From JADJOM01 sp046327715 (GTDB lineage Bacteria; Gemmatimonadota; Gemmatimonadetes; Gemmatimonadales; GWC2-71-9), in assembly GCA_046327715.1 (NCBI GenBank), contig JAXLXY010000014.1, forward strand, positions 26,070-90,069: a stretch of 64,000 nt of DNA, written 5' to 3'. The stretch's first letter is position 1. Each line of letters opens with the position of its first letter. The notes below the pieces were generated by a model, which did no database searches, was not told the origin of the DNA, and saw only the letters and a list, made by a program, of their open reading frames with translations. The position numbers and the translations under genes were made by a program. Shown here piece by piece: positions 49,559-58,881 of the stretch.

Positions 49559-49935
49559 GCGCCGCCTCCCGGCAGCTCGGCGGCCAGGGCCTGCCGCAGC
49601 TCATCCACCGTCAGGCCGGCCCGGGCCGCCTCGGCCAGCAGGGCCCGCACCAGACGGGTGGCCTCGGCGGCGCGGGTGCCGGCGCGGCGGGCCCCCTCGA
49701 CTTCGCGCACGAAGGTCCCGGCACCGTGTCGCATCTCCACGAATCCCTCCGTCTCGAGTTCCCGGTAGGCCTGGACCACCGTGGCGGGATTGATCCGCAA
49801 CTGGGCCGCGAGCTGGCGCACCGACGGCAGACCCGCTCCGGGGACCAGGTCCCCGGCGGCGATGGCCACCCGGAGCCGGGTGGCGATCTGGGCGTAGAGC
49901 GGGGTCGCGCTGCGCGGATCGATCTGCTCGAACAT
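49555..49935 (-). CDS. GntR family regulator (YtrA subfamily)
   Basis: This 126-aa protein is a YtrA-type GntR: a winged helix (about 10-75, AIAAGDLVPGAGLPSVRQLAAQLRINPATVVQAYRELETEGFVEMRHGAGTFV) with only a short helical tail and no ligand-binding domain. YtrA members repress the ABC transporter genes that follow them. Here the ATPase gene overlaps by ATGA and three more genes follow. A strong promoter and an inverted repeat lie directly upstream and overlap each other, so autorepression is likely. Confidence 0.92.
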   Translation of the reverse strand: MFEQIDPRSATPLYAQIATRLRVAIAAGDLVPGAGLPSVRQLAAQLRINPATVVQAYRELETEGFVEMRHGAGTFVREVEGARRAGTRAAEATRLVRALLAEAARAGLTVDELRQALAAELPGGGA

Positions 49936-49953
49936 GTGGATCAGGCCTTTGAG

Positions 49954-49999
49954 TGTATTGCTGTTCTGATACAGTAAGACTTCGGGCAGGATCCGTCAA
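49954..49999 (-). promoter_or_regulatory. GntR-operon promoter and operator
   Basis: On the minus strand TTGACG (49999-49994), a 17-bp spacer and TACTGT (49976-49971) form a good promoter. The inverted repeat TGTAT-N10-ATACA (49954-49973) overlaps the -10 box and the predicted start near 49964. A repressor there would block its own operon. Confidence 0.7.
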
Positions 50000-50020
50000 G
50001 CGGGGGGATGGGGGCCAAAC

Positions 50021-50050
50021 GAAAAAGCCAGAGGCTGGCGCCTCTGGCTT
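50021..50050 (-). terminator. Intrinsic terminator downstream of the CBS gene
   Basis: AGCCAGAGG pairs with CCTCTGGCT (plus-strand arms 50026-50034 and 50041-50049), extended by one C-G pair to a 4-nt loop. On the minus strand it is followed by TTTTTC. It ends the transcript of the CBS gene and lies just before the GntR-operon promoter. Confidence 0.88.
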
Positions 50051-50060
50051 CTCCGTACTG

Positions 50061-50143
50061 CACCGGTCCCCTCAGACCGGTTCCCAACGCACCGGCCCCC
50101 TCAGACCGGTGTCCTGCTCACCGGCCCCCTCAGACCGGTGTCC
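50061..50143 (-). repeat. Three tandem hairpin repeats in the CBS gene 3' region
   Basis: Three 24-25-bp copies of CACCGGNCCCCTCAGACCGGT begin at 50061, 50090 and 50119, with a constant 29-bp period. Each contains a self-complementary pair ACCGG...CCGGT with a 10-nt loop, so the transcript forms three hairpins in a row. They lie between the CBS stop (50165) and the terminator. Copies 2 and 3 are nearly identical and copy 1 differs by a few bases. Confidence 0.85.
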
Positions 50144-50164
50144 TACCTTTTCCTGCGGCGGGCG

Positions 50165-50566
50165 TCAGACCTTTACGCCCGCCAGCGCCCGTACCAGGTC
50201 GGTGGTCGAAACCACCCCGATCAGGCGGCCATCCTGTTCCACGAAGAGCCGGTGCACCTCGAGGTAGAGCATCCGCTGCGCCGCATCCCGGATGGTGGCT
50301 TCGGGATTGATCGTCTGCGGCCGCGGGGTCATGACCTCCTGGACCACCGTCTGCTCGAAGACCGCTTCGCGGGCCTCCGGGTCAGTGTGCTCGGCGAGCG
50401 CCTCGAGGATGTCGCTGTTCGAGAGCACGCCGACGAGCCGACCATGATCATCCACCACGGGGACGCCCGAGACATGGCTCTCGGCCAGCAGGGCAATCGC
50501 CTCGCCCACGGTGTCGGTGCCCCGAATCGTCCGGAGATTGGTCTGCATGACGTCAGTGACGCGCAT
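50165..50566 (-). CDS. Two-CBS-domain protein
   Basis: This 133-aa protein consists of two CBS motifs: VMQTNLRTIRGTDTVGEAIALLAESHVSGVPVVDDHGRLVGVLSNSDIL, and VMTPRPQTINPEATIRDAAQRMLYLEVHRLFVEQDGRLIGVVSTTDLV. Such pairs form a Bateman module that binds AMP, ATP or related nucleotides. There is no attached catalytic domain, so it may regulate a partner enzyme. A GGAGGG ribosome-binding site precedes the ATG at 50566. The gene is monocistronic, with a 3' region carrying the tandem hairpins and terminator described above. Confidence 0.92.
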   Translation of the reverse strand: MRVTDVMQTNLRTIRGTDTVGEAIALLAESHVSGVPVVDDHGRLVGVLSNSDILEALAEHTDPEAREAVFEQTVVQEVMTPRPQTINPEATIRDAAQRMLYLEVHRLFVEQDGRLIGVVSTTDLVRALAGVKV

Positions 50567-50589
50567 CGTTCCCTCCGGTGAACTGCCGA

Positions 50590-50599
50590 CCCTAAGTAG
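50590..50599 (-). promoter_or_regulatory. Candidate promoter motif of the CBS gene (TACTTAGGGT)
   Basis: On the minus strand TACTTAGGGT (50599-50590) precedes the CBS ATG by 24 nt, with GGAGGG in between. The same 10-mer stands before the hybrid kinase at 52.8 kb (52754-52763). Transcription would begin in or just after the GGG. Confidence 0.35.
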
Positions 50600-50723
50600 C
50601 GACCGGGCCCGTGAACGGAGCGTGAAGCCCGCATGAGACGTAGATTGGCGCGGTCACCGGTATTCAAACGCCGACCGGCCCGGCGGCATCCCACCAGCCG
50701 ACACCGCCCATGCCCACGCCTTC

Positions 50724-51236
50724 ATGAACGAGACGGTTCGCCGGGCCCAGGACGGGGATCCCGAGGCCTTCCGTGCGCTGTACGAGGCGCACGCGGGGCG
50801 GGTCTTTGCGCTCTGCCTCCGGCTGTCCGGCCGGCAGGAGGAGGCCGTGGAGCACACGCAGGACGTCTTCGTCCGGGTCTGGGAGCGGCTGGGCAGCTTC
50901 CGTGGGGAGAGCGCATTCTCCACCTGGCTGCACCGGCTCACCGTCAACGAGGTGCTGCAGTCCCGTCGCAGCGCCGGCCGGCGCACGGCCCGGCTGACGC
51001 TGGAGGACGATGCCCTCCTGCAGCAGCACCCCGGACCGGTGCGGCCCGCGCCGGGCGGGGACCTCGAACAGGCCATCGCCGCCCTGCCCCCCGGGGCCCG
51101 GACGGTATTCGTGCTGCACGATGTCGAGGGATACCAGCACGACGAGATCGCCCGGCTGACGGGCATCGCGGAAGGGACCAGCAAGGCGCAGCTCCACCGG
51201 GCGCGCCGGCTGCTACGGGAGAACCTCGACCGATGA
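50724..51236 (+). CDS. ECF RNA polymerase sigma factor
   Basis: This 170-aa ECF factor has region 2 (DPEAFRALYEAHAGRVFALCLRLSG...VEHTQDVFVRVW) and region 4 (LPPGARTVFVLHDVEGYQHDEIARLTGIAEGTSKAQLHRAR). It is a paralogue of the factor at 39206: VFVLHDVEGY is shared exactly and EGTSKAQLH is close to VGTSKSQLH. The next gene overlaps by ATGA and encodes its likely anti-sigma factor. The ATG at 50724 lacks a clear ribosome-binding site. Confidence 0.92.
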   Translation: MNETVRRAQDGDPEAFRALYEAHAGRVFALCLRLSGRQEEAVEHTQDVFVRVWERLGSFRGESAFSTWLHRLTVNEVLQSRRSAGRRTARLTLEDDALLQQHPGPVRPAPGGDLEQAIAALPPGARTVFVLHDVEGYQHDEIARLTGIAEGTSKAQLHRARRLLRENLDR

Positions 51237-51844
51237 CCGACTGCACCACGTGCTCTCCCCTGCTCGACGAGTACCTCGACGGCACGCTCGCCGACGCCCG
51301 GCGCCCGGCGGTCGAGGCGCACCTGGCCGGCTGCCCGGCGTGCCGCGCGGAGCTCGAGGCCATCCGGCGCATCGCCGCCGAGGCCCGCGCCCTGCCGGCC
51401 ACCCTGGCGCCGCCCGCGGCCACGTGGGGTGGCATCGCGAGCCGGCTGCCCAGGGCCACCGCGGCGCGGACCGGCCCCGCCCGGCGCCTCCCCTGGCGGC
51501 AGCTGGCGGCCGCGCTGGCGCTCTTCCTCGGGGGCTACGCCCTCGCGCGGGTGGGATCGCGGACCCCGGACGCCGGGGAGTTCTCGGCCCGCCGCGCGGA
51601 ATACACCGCCGCCAGTATCGAGCTCACTCGCGCGCTGCGCCAGGACGCCGGCACCCTGGCGCCGGAGACCCGGCTGGTCGTGGAGCGCAACCTGGCGATC
51701 ATCGACCAGGCCATCGGCGAGGCGGAAGCGGCCCTGCAGGCCGACCCGGGCAACGGCGCCCTCGAACAGATGGTGCTGGCCCGCTACGAGCAGCGCCTGG
51801 CGCTGCTGCGGCACGCGACCCTCACCGGTCGGCGGGATTCATGA
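51233..51844 (+). CDS. Zinc-finger anti-sigma factor
   Basis: This 203-aa membrane protein opens with a zinc anti-sigma domain (TTCSPLLDEYLDGTLADARR... HLAGCPACRAELE; HxxxCxxC with Cys34/Cys37). A TM helix (about 86-102, LAAALALFLGGYALA) and a periplasmic helical tail follow. The tail ERNLAIIDQAIGEAEAALQADPGNG matches the anti-sigma factor at 38557. The ATG at 51233 overlaps the sigma stop (ATGA), and the DUF4097 start overlaps this stop (ATGA), so the three genes are coupled. Confidence 0.9.
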   Translation: MTDCTTCSPLLDEYLDGTLADARRPAVEAHLAGCPACRAELEAIRRIAAEARALPATLAPPAATWGGIASRLPRATAARTGPARRLPWRQLAAALALFLGGYALARVGSRTPDAGEFSARRAEYTAASIELTRALRQDAGTLAPETRLVVERNLAIIDQAIGEAEAALQADPGNGALEQMVLARYEQRLALLRHATLTGRRDS

Positions 51845-52716
51845 TCCGCCTCCTGGCGCTGCTGCTGCTGGCGGGTGCCACCGGCGCGGCGGCGCAGGAT
51901 GCGATCCGCACCGGGCGCCCCGCCGGCGCGGGGGCCGCCATCCGGCTCTGGCTGCCCCACGGCTCCGTGCGGATCACCACCTGGACCCGGGACAGCGTGG
52001 ATGTCCGGGGGCGGGTCGACCCCACGGCGGGCCGGTTCCGGATCGGCGGGTCGGCCGCCGCTCTCAAGCTGATGGTCGAGCCGCCGGAGGGGCGCGCCGC
52101 CGACGGCATCGCCGACCTCGATGTGGTGATCCCCGCCGGGGCGCGCCTGTGGGTGACCACGGCCGCGGCGGAGGTCGAGGTGACCGCCGCCGGCGGGAGC
52201 GTCGAGGTCAGCAGCGTGAGCGGCCGGGTGCGGGTGGCGGGGAGCGCCGCGAGCGTGGCGGTCGAGACCCTCGACGGCAACATCGAGCTGGCCTGCCAGA
52301 GCCCGCTGGCGCGGGTCCGGACCGCGAGCGGCGTGCTGGTGGTGCGCGGGGTGCTCCAGGAGCTGGACGCGCGCTCGGTCAGCGGGCCGCTCTTCATCGG
52401 CATGGAGGGCGCGGTGCGCCAGGTGCACCTGGAGACGGTCTCCAGCGAGATCGCCTTCAAGGGTGACCTCATGCCCGACGGGCGGCTGCAGGCGGAGACC
52501 CACGGCGGTGATATCGAGCTGCGGCTCCCGCCGACCCTCGCGGCCACCTGGCGCCTGGTGAGCTACGGGGGCCCGCCCGACGACCAGTTGCTGCCCGCGG
52601 GCCTGCTGCGGGCCGGAGCCACCAGGGGCGAGTGGAACGCCCGCAGTGGCGACGGCCGCGCCACGGTGGACGTGCGGACCTTCAAGGGGCGGGTGGTCCT
52701 CAAGATCCGGGGCTGA
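51841..52716 (+). CDS. Secreted DUF4097-type repeat protein
   Basis: This 291-aa protein has a signal peptide (MIRLLALLLLAGATGAAAQDA) and a beta-helical repeat body (VEVSSVSGRVRV, SVAVETLDGNIEL, ELDARSVSGPLF, QVHLETVSSEIAF). It matches the pattern of the two DUF4097 genes in the other ECF operon. It overlaps the anti-sigma stop by ATGA. It is the last gene of the three-gene ECF operon. The next gene has its own promoter. Confidence 0.82.
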   Translation: MIRLLALLLLAGATGAAAQDAIRTGRPAGAGAAIRLWLPHGSVRITTWTRDSVDVRGRVDPTAGRFRIGGSAAALKLMVEPPEGRAADGIADLDVVIPAGARLWVTTAAAEVEVTAAGGSVEVSSVSGRVRVAGSAASVAVETLDGNIELACQSPLARVRTASGVLVVRGVLQELDARSVSGPLFIGMEGAVRQVHLETVSSEIAFKGDLMPDGRLQAETHGGDIELRLPPTLAATWRLVSYGGPPDDQLLPAGLLRAGATRGEWNARSGDGRATVDVRTFKGRVVLKIRG

Positions 52717-52727
52717 GCGCCTCACGT

Positions 52728-52757
52728 TTGCCTTTCAGGCGCTGCCGGGCCGATACT
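52728..52757 (+). promoter_or_regulatory. Promoter of the hybrid kinase gene at 52798
   Basis: TTGCCT (52728-52733) is followed by an 18-bp spacer and GATACT (52752-52757), then TAGGGT. The predicted start lies near 52764. The GATACTTAGGGT stretch resembles the motif before the CBS gene. Confidence 0.5.
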
Positions 52758-52797
52758 TAGGGTGGTCCCGCCCCCCCGGGTCCGATGTGTGGTCCCG

Positions 52798-55449
52798 ATG
52801 GCCCAGCCTCCCCCGCCGCGGCCGACACCTCCGGTCGTCGTGCTCTGCCTCACCGCGGGCGCCCTGCTCCCCCGGCTCCGCGCCCTTCTCGAGGAGCTCG
52901 CACCCGGGCTCGATCCGGTCGCCGTGCCGGACCGCCCGGCCGCCGAGGCCTGGCTCGGGTCCCACGACCCCGCCGTGCTGGTGCTCTCCACCGACCTGAC
53001 TCCGATGCAGGAACTGGCGCTGCTGCGTGCCGGCGCCGCCGAGTGCCTCGAGGCGCGCGACCTGGCCGGTCCGGCGCTGGCCGCGGCCCTGGCGCGGGTG
53101 GCCGCGCGCGCGGCCCGGCGTCGCCTGGTGGCCCACCAGGCCGCCATGCTCGAGGCGCTGCAGCGCCCGGAGACCGCGGCCTGCCTCTCGTTCGACGCCG
53201 ACCTGCGCATCCGGTTCGCCTCCGAGGGTGTGCAGGAGCTCTTCGGCTACCCGGCCGCCACCCTGGTGGACCGGGTCGTCACGGAGTTCGCAAGCCCCGA
53301 GGCGGTCCCCGCCATCCTGGAGTACGTGCGCCGGGCACTCGAGTATCCCGGCGCGTCCATCGCGGGGGCCATGTCGGCCCGCTGTGCCGACGGCAGCCCC
53401 CGCGCCTTCACCGGCCGGCTGGTCAACCTGCTCCACGTGCCGGGCGTCGAGGCGCTGGTGATGACCGTCGACGCCGAGACTGGCGCCGATCCCCACGCCC
53501 GGCAGGTGCTGGGCAGCGAGCGGCTCTTCCGCGAGGTGGCCGACAAGGCCCCCGTGCAGATCTGGACCGAGGACCCGCTGCGGCAGCTCACCTGGGAGAA
53601 CCGCACGGCCCTCGAGTTCACGGGCCGGACCTTCGCGGAGGAGGCGGGCTTCGGCTGGCTCGAGACGGTGCACCCGGGGGACCGCGCGCGGGTGGAGGAT
53701 CACTACCGGCGGACCTCGCTCGAGCAGCGCGGCTTCACGCTGGAGTTCCGCATGCGGCGCCACGATGGCGCGTGGCGGCACCTGATGCAGGTAGCCATTC
53801 CCCGCTGGGACGAGCAGGGAGTGTTCGTCGGGTTCCTGGGCGTGGACGTGGACATCACGGAACTCAAGGAGGCGGGCCTCCGGGTCGAGGAGGCCGAGGC
53901 GCGGTACCGCCTGTTCGTGGAGCAGAGCACCGAGGGGATCTGGCGGTTCGAGATACGGGAGCCGATCCCCCTCTCGCTCCCGGAGGACGGGATCATCGCC
54001 GCGATCTTCGAACAAGGCTGGCTGGCGGAGTGCAACCAGGCGATGGCGCGGCAGTACGGGGTGGAGCACCCCGCCGAGCTGCTGCAGGTCCCGCTGCGCG
54101 ACCTGCTCAGCCCCGAGGACCCGAAGAACAGGGACATGCTCCGGGCCTTCATCCGCTCCGGCTTCCGTCTGGCCGACGCGGAGAGCCACGAGCGGGACCG
54201 CGAGGGGCACCCCAAGGTCTTCCTCAACAACCTGGTCGGGATCATCGACCGGGGCCACCTGGTGCGGGCCTGGGGCACCCAGCGCGACATCACCGTGCAA
54301 CGGCAGCTGGAGGAGGAGGCGCGGCAGTCGCGGAAGCTGGAGACCGCGGGCCGGCTCGCCGGCGGGATCGCGCACGACTTCAACAACCTGCTCACGGCGA
54401 TCCTGGGCACCAGCGAGATGCTGCTCTCCGGGCTGCCACCGGGCAGCCCGGAGCGGGACGACGTCGAGGAGATCAAGCGCGCCGCCACCCGGGCCGCCGG
54501 CCTCACCCGCCAGCTGCTGGCGTTCAGCCGTCGCCAGGTGCTGCAGCCACGCATCCTCGACCTCAACCAGCTGGTGCACGGGGTGGAGACCATGCTGCGC
54601 CGCCTGATCGGGGAGCACATCACCCTCGGCACCCGGATGGCGGAGGACCTCTGGCGGGTGCGGGCGGATCCCGGGCAGCTGGAGCAGGTGATCGTCAACC
54701 TGTGCGTGAACGCCCGCGACGCGATGCCCACCGGCGGCAGCCTCACGGTGGAGACCCGGAACCTCCACTTCCCCGGTGCCACCCACGGGCCGGAGGCGAT
54801 CATGCCGGCCGGCCCCTACGTGCGGCTCACCGTCACCGACACCGGGACCGGGATGGAGCCGCAGACGCTGGGGCACATCTTCGAGCCGTTCTTCACCACC
54901 AAGGAGCCGGGACGCGGCACCGGGCTCGGGCTCGCGACGGTGTACGGCATCGTGAAGCAGAGCGGGGGGTTCATCTTCGTGGACACCGCGCGCGGCCAGG
55001 GGAGCCGCTTCCGGATCTACCTCCCGAGGGTGGAGGGGGCGGTGGAGGGCCCCGAGCCGCAGGCCGAGGCCACGCCGCCGCGCGCCACCGGCACCATCCT
55101 CCTGGTGGAGGACGAGGAGGCGGTCCGCCGGCTCGCGCGCCGCGTGCTGGAAGAGGTGGGATACCGGGTGCTGGAGGCCGCCGACGGCCCCGAGGCGCTC
55201 CGGCTCGCGGAGCGATGGGATGACGCGATCGACCTGGTGGTGACCGACGTGATCATGCCCGGCATGAGCGGCCAGGAGCTCTCCGCGCGGCTGCGCGAGC
55301 AGCGGCCGTGGCTCCGGATCCTGTACGTCTCGGGCTATACCGACGACGCCATCCTGCAGCACGGCACCCTGCTGCCCAACACCAGCTTCCTGCAGAAGCC
55401 GTTCACCCCGGCCGGCCTGGCCCAGCGGGTGCGGGAGGCGATCGGCTAG
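52798..55449 (+). CDS. PAS hybrid histidine kinase with N-terminal receiver-like domain
   Basis: This 883-aa protein begins with a degenerate receiver-like domain (about 8-110; VVVLCLTAGALLPRL and VLVLSTDLTP lack the usual acidic pocket). Three PAS domains follow (about 120-235, 245-365, 370-500). The HisKA acceptor is in IAHDFNN (about His524), and the HATPase domain has NARDAMPTGG and GRGTGLGLATVYG. The C-terminal receiver (about 766-880) has VEDEEA and VVTDVIMPGMSG. The receiver is intact, unlike several in this window. I chose the ATG at 52798. A GTG at 52762 would lie at the predicted transcription start. The stop overlaps the convergent lipoprotein stop (CTAG). Confidence 0.92.
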   Translation: MAQPPPPRPTPPVVVLCLTAGALLPRLRALLEELAPGLDPVAVPDRPAAEAWLGSHDPAVLVLSTDLTPMQELALLRAGAAECLEARDLAGPALAAALARVAARAARRRLVAHQAAMLEALQRPETAACLSFDADLRIRFASEGVQELFGYPAATLVDRVVTEFASPEAVPAILEYVRRALEYPGASIAGAMSARCADGSPRAFTGRLVNLLHVPGVEALVMTVDAETGADPHARQVLGSERLFREVADKAPVQIWTEDPLRQLTWENRTALEFTGRTFAEEAGFGWLETVHPGDRARVEDHYRRTSLEQRGFTLEFRMRRHDGAWRHLMQVAIPRWDEQGVFVGFLGVDVDITELKEAGLRVEEAEARYRLFVEQSTEGIWRFEIREPIPLSLPEDGIIAAIFEQGWLAECNQAMARQYGVEHPAELLQVPLRDLLSPEDPKNRDMLRAFIRSGFRLADAESHERDREGHPKVFLNNLVGIIDRGHLVRAWGTQRDITVQRQLEEEARQSRKLETAGRLAGGIAHDFNNLLTAILGTSEMLLSGLPPGSPERDDVEEIKRAATRAAGLTRQLLAFSRRQVLQPRILDLNQLVHGVETMLRRLIGEHITLGTRMAEDLWRVRADPGQLEQVIVNLCVNARDAMPTGGSLTVETRNLHFPGATHGPEAIMPAGPYVRLTVTDTGTGMEPQTLGHIFEPFFTTKEPGRGTGLGLATVYGIVKQSGGFIFVDTARGQGSRFRIYLPRVEGAVEGPEPQAEATPPRATGTILLVEDEEAVRRLARRVLEEVGYRVLEAADGPEALRLAERWDDAIDLVVTDVIMPGMSGQELSARLREQRPWLRILYVSGYTDDAILQHGTLLPNTSFLQKPFTPAGLAQRVREAIG

Positions 55450-55946
55450 CTGGCGCGCACCATCTGGCGGGGGGGCTCGCCCTCCACCTCCTCGCCCTCC
55501 GACCCGAAGTACCAGTCCACCTGCTCCATCAGCTCCGTGTCGGTCGAGACCCCGGTGAGGATCGTCTCCGGGAAACCCGGCTCCACCAGCACGTACCCGA
55601 AGGGATAGTCGAGGCCGGTCAGCATGATCACGCGCCGCGGCCCCCCCTCGATCTCGACCACGATCGAGTCGGCGGTCGTGGCCTCGAGGGCGATGCCCGC
55701 ATCCTCGAGCGCCGGGACCACCAGCGCGGTGTAGGCGCGGAAGTCATCCAGGAGGTCCAGCCCGTCGCCGGCGGCGAGGGTGTCGGTGGCCGGGAGCCAG
55801 AATGCCACCACGGTGGGCCCCTGGATCACCGGCGCCGCCTCGAGCGGCCGGGTGGCCGCGGAATCGACCGCGGCGCGGCGCGGGGGGCCCGGGGCGCGAC
55901 AGGCCGCGAGGGCGGAAAGGGCCAGCAGGAGTGCGCGCACCACCAC
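55446..55946 (-). CDS. Small lipoprotein of unknown function
   Basis: This protein of about 166 aa starts from one of three consecutive GTG codons (55946-55938). The N-terminus VVVRALLLALSALAACRAP is a lipoprotein signal with a LAAC lipobox. The mature part is an acidic alpha/beta-like domain (VVAFWLPATDTLAAGDGLDLLDDFRAY, VVPALEDAGIALEATTADS). I do not recognise it. The start is uncertain because no ATG is available. It lies tail to tail with the hybrid kinase, and their stop codons share CTAG. It is divergent from the next kinase gene. Confidence 0.55.
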   Translation of the reverse strand: MVVRALLLALSALAACRAPGPPRRAAVDSAATRPLEAAPVIQGPTVVAFWLPATDTLAAGDGLDLLDDFRAYTALVVPALEDAGIALEATTADSIVVEIEGGPRRVIMLTGLDYPFGYVLVEPGFPETILTGVSTDTELMEQVDWYFGSEGEEVEGEPPRQMVRAS

Positions 55947-56060
55947 CTCATCGGGATTCAGGATTGCCACGGCCGGGGCCGATACCACAAGGATGGAGTC
56001 CCAGCCCCCCCTCGGGAAGGCCGGTGCGGCGCACCCGGACACCGGCCGGATCGCCCGAAG

Positions 56061-58238
<2,178 letters not shown>

Positions 58239-58240
58239 AC

Positions 58241-58282
58241 AGCAAGTACCCACTTGCTTCAGGCGCCGGCGACGACTATTCT
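58241..58282 (+). promoter_or_regulatory. TetR promoter with overlapping operator
   Basis: TTGCTT (58254-58259), a 17-bp spacer and TATTCT (58277-58282) form a promoter 8 nt before the TetR ATG. The perfect palindrome AGCAAGT-ACCC-ACTTGCT (58241-58258) overlaps the -35 box. TetR repressors bind such sites and repress their own operon. Confidence 0.8.
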
Positions 58283-58290
58283 GTCCCGCC

Positions 58291-58881
58291 ATGCAAGACA
58301 TCCGTGATCGCATCCTCGACGCCGCCACCCGGGTCTACACCGAGGCGGGGTTCCGCGGCACCACCACCCGCCGCGTGGCGCAGGCCGCCGACGTCAACGA
58401 AGTCACCCTGTTCCGGCACTTCGGCACCAAGGAAGCCCTCATCAAGGCGGCGCTCGGCCGGGTACACCGGCCCGACGGAATGCCGCGCCTGGGCGAGCCC
58501 GCGGACCCGCTGGGGGAACTCGACGCCTGGGCCTGGCACCTCTACCAGCGGTGGTACGCCGGGCGCCACCTCATCTCGCGCGTCATGGGCGACCTGCTCG
58601 AGCACCCCGAGATCGCCCCCAGCATCTGTGAGGAACCGCACGACGAGCACACCGAGCTCTCGGGTTATCTCGAGCGCCTGCGGGCGCAGGGAGCGGCCCA
58701 GGGGGAATTCGTGGCCGACGCGGCCGCGGGCATGCTGCTCGGCGCCATCCTGACCCACGCCACCTGGCGGGATCACTTCGGGGAGAACCTGCCCTCGCCC
58801 GAGGTGGTGATCCACCAGTACGTCCTCCTGCTGCTGCGGAGCGTCGGCTGCACGCCGGCGGGCCAGGGGGCACGGGCATGA
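58291..58881 (+). CDS. TetR family transcriptional regulator of the RND efflux operon
   Basis: This 196-aa protein has an N-terminal TetR HTH (about 5-50, ILDAATRVYTEAGFRGTTTRRVAQAADVNEVTLFRHFGTKEALI) and an all-helical ligand-binding domain with no obvious family match. The start ATG at 58291 has no ribosome-binding site but a TATTCT -10 box 8 nt upstream. Its stop overlaps the TolC start (ATGA), so it heads the TolC-adaptor-pump operon it probably represses. A drug or bile-like hydrophobic compound is the usual inducer, but the ligand is unknown. Confidence 0.9.
   Translation: MQDIRDRILDAATRVYTEAGFRGTTTRRVAQAADVNEVTLFRHFGTKEALIKAALGRVHRPDGMPRLGEPADPLGELDAWAWHLYQRWYAGRHLISRVMGDLLEHPEIAPSICEEPHDEHTELSGYLERLRAQGAAQGEFVADAAAGMLLGAILTHATWRDHFGENLPSPEVVIHQYVLLLLRSVGCTPAGQGARA

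Noticed and set aside
50061..50143. CRISPR array
   Set aside because: There are only three units, with spacers of 4-5 bp between near-identical repeats. This is too short and regular for CRISPR spacers.
50021..50267. Plus-strand peptide frames through the tandem hairpin repeats
   Set aside because: Repeated Pro/Arg/Cys peptides come from the repeat sequence, with no ribosome-binding site and an overlap with the terminator and CBS gene.
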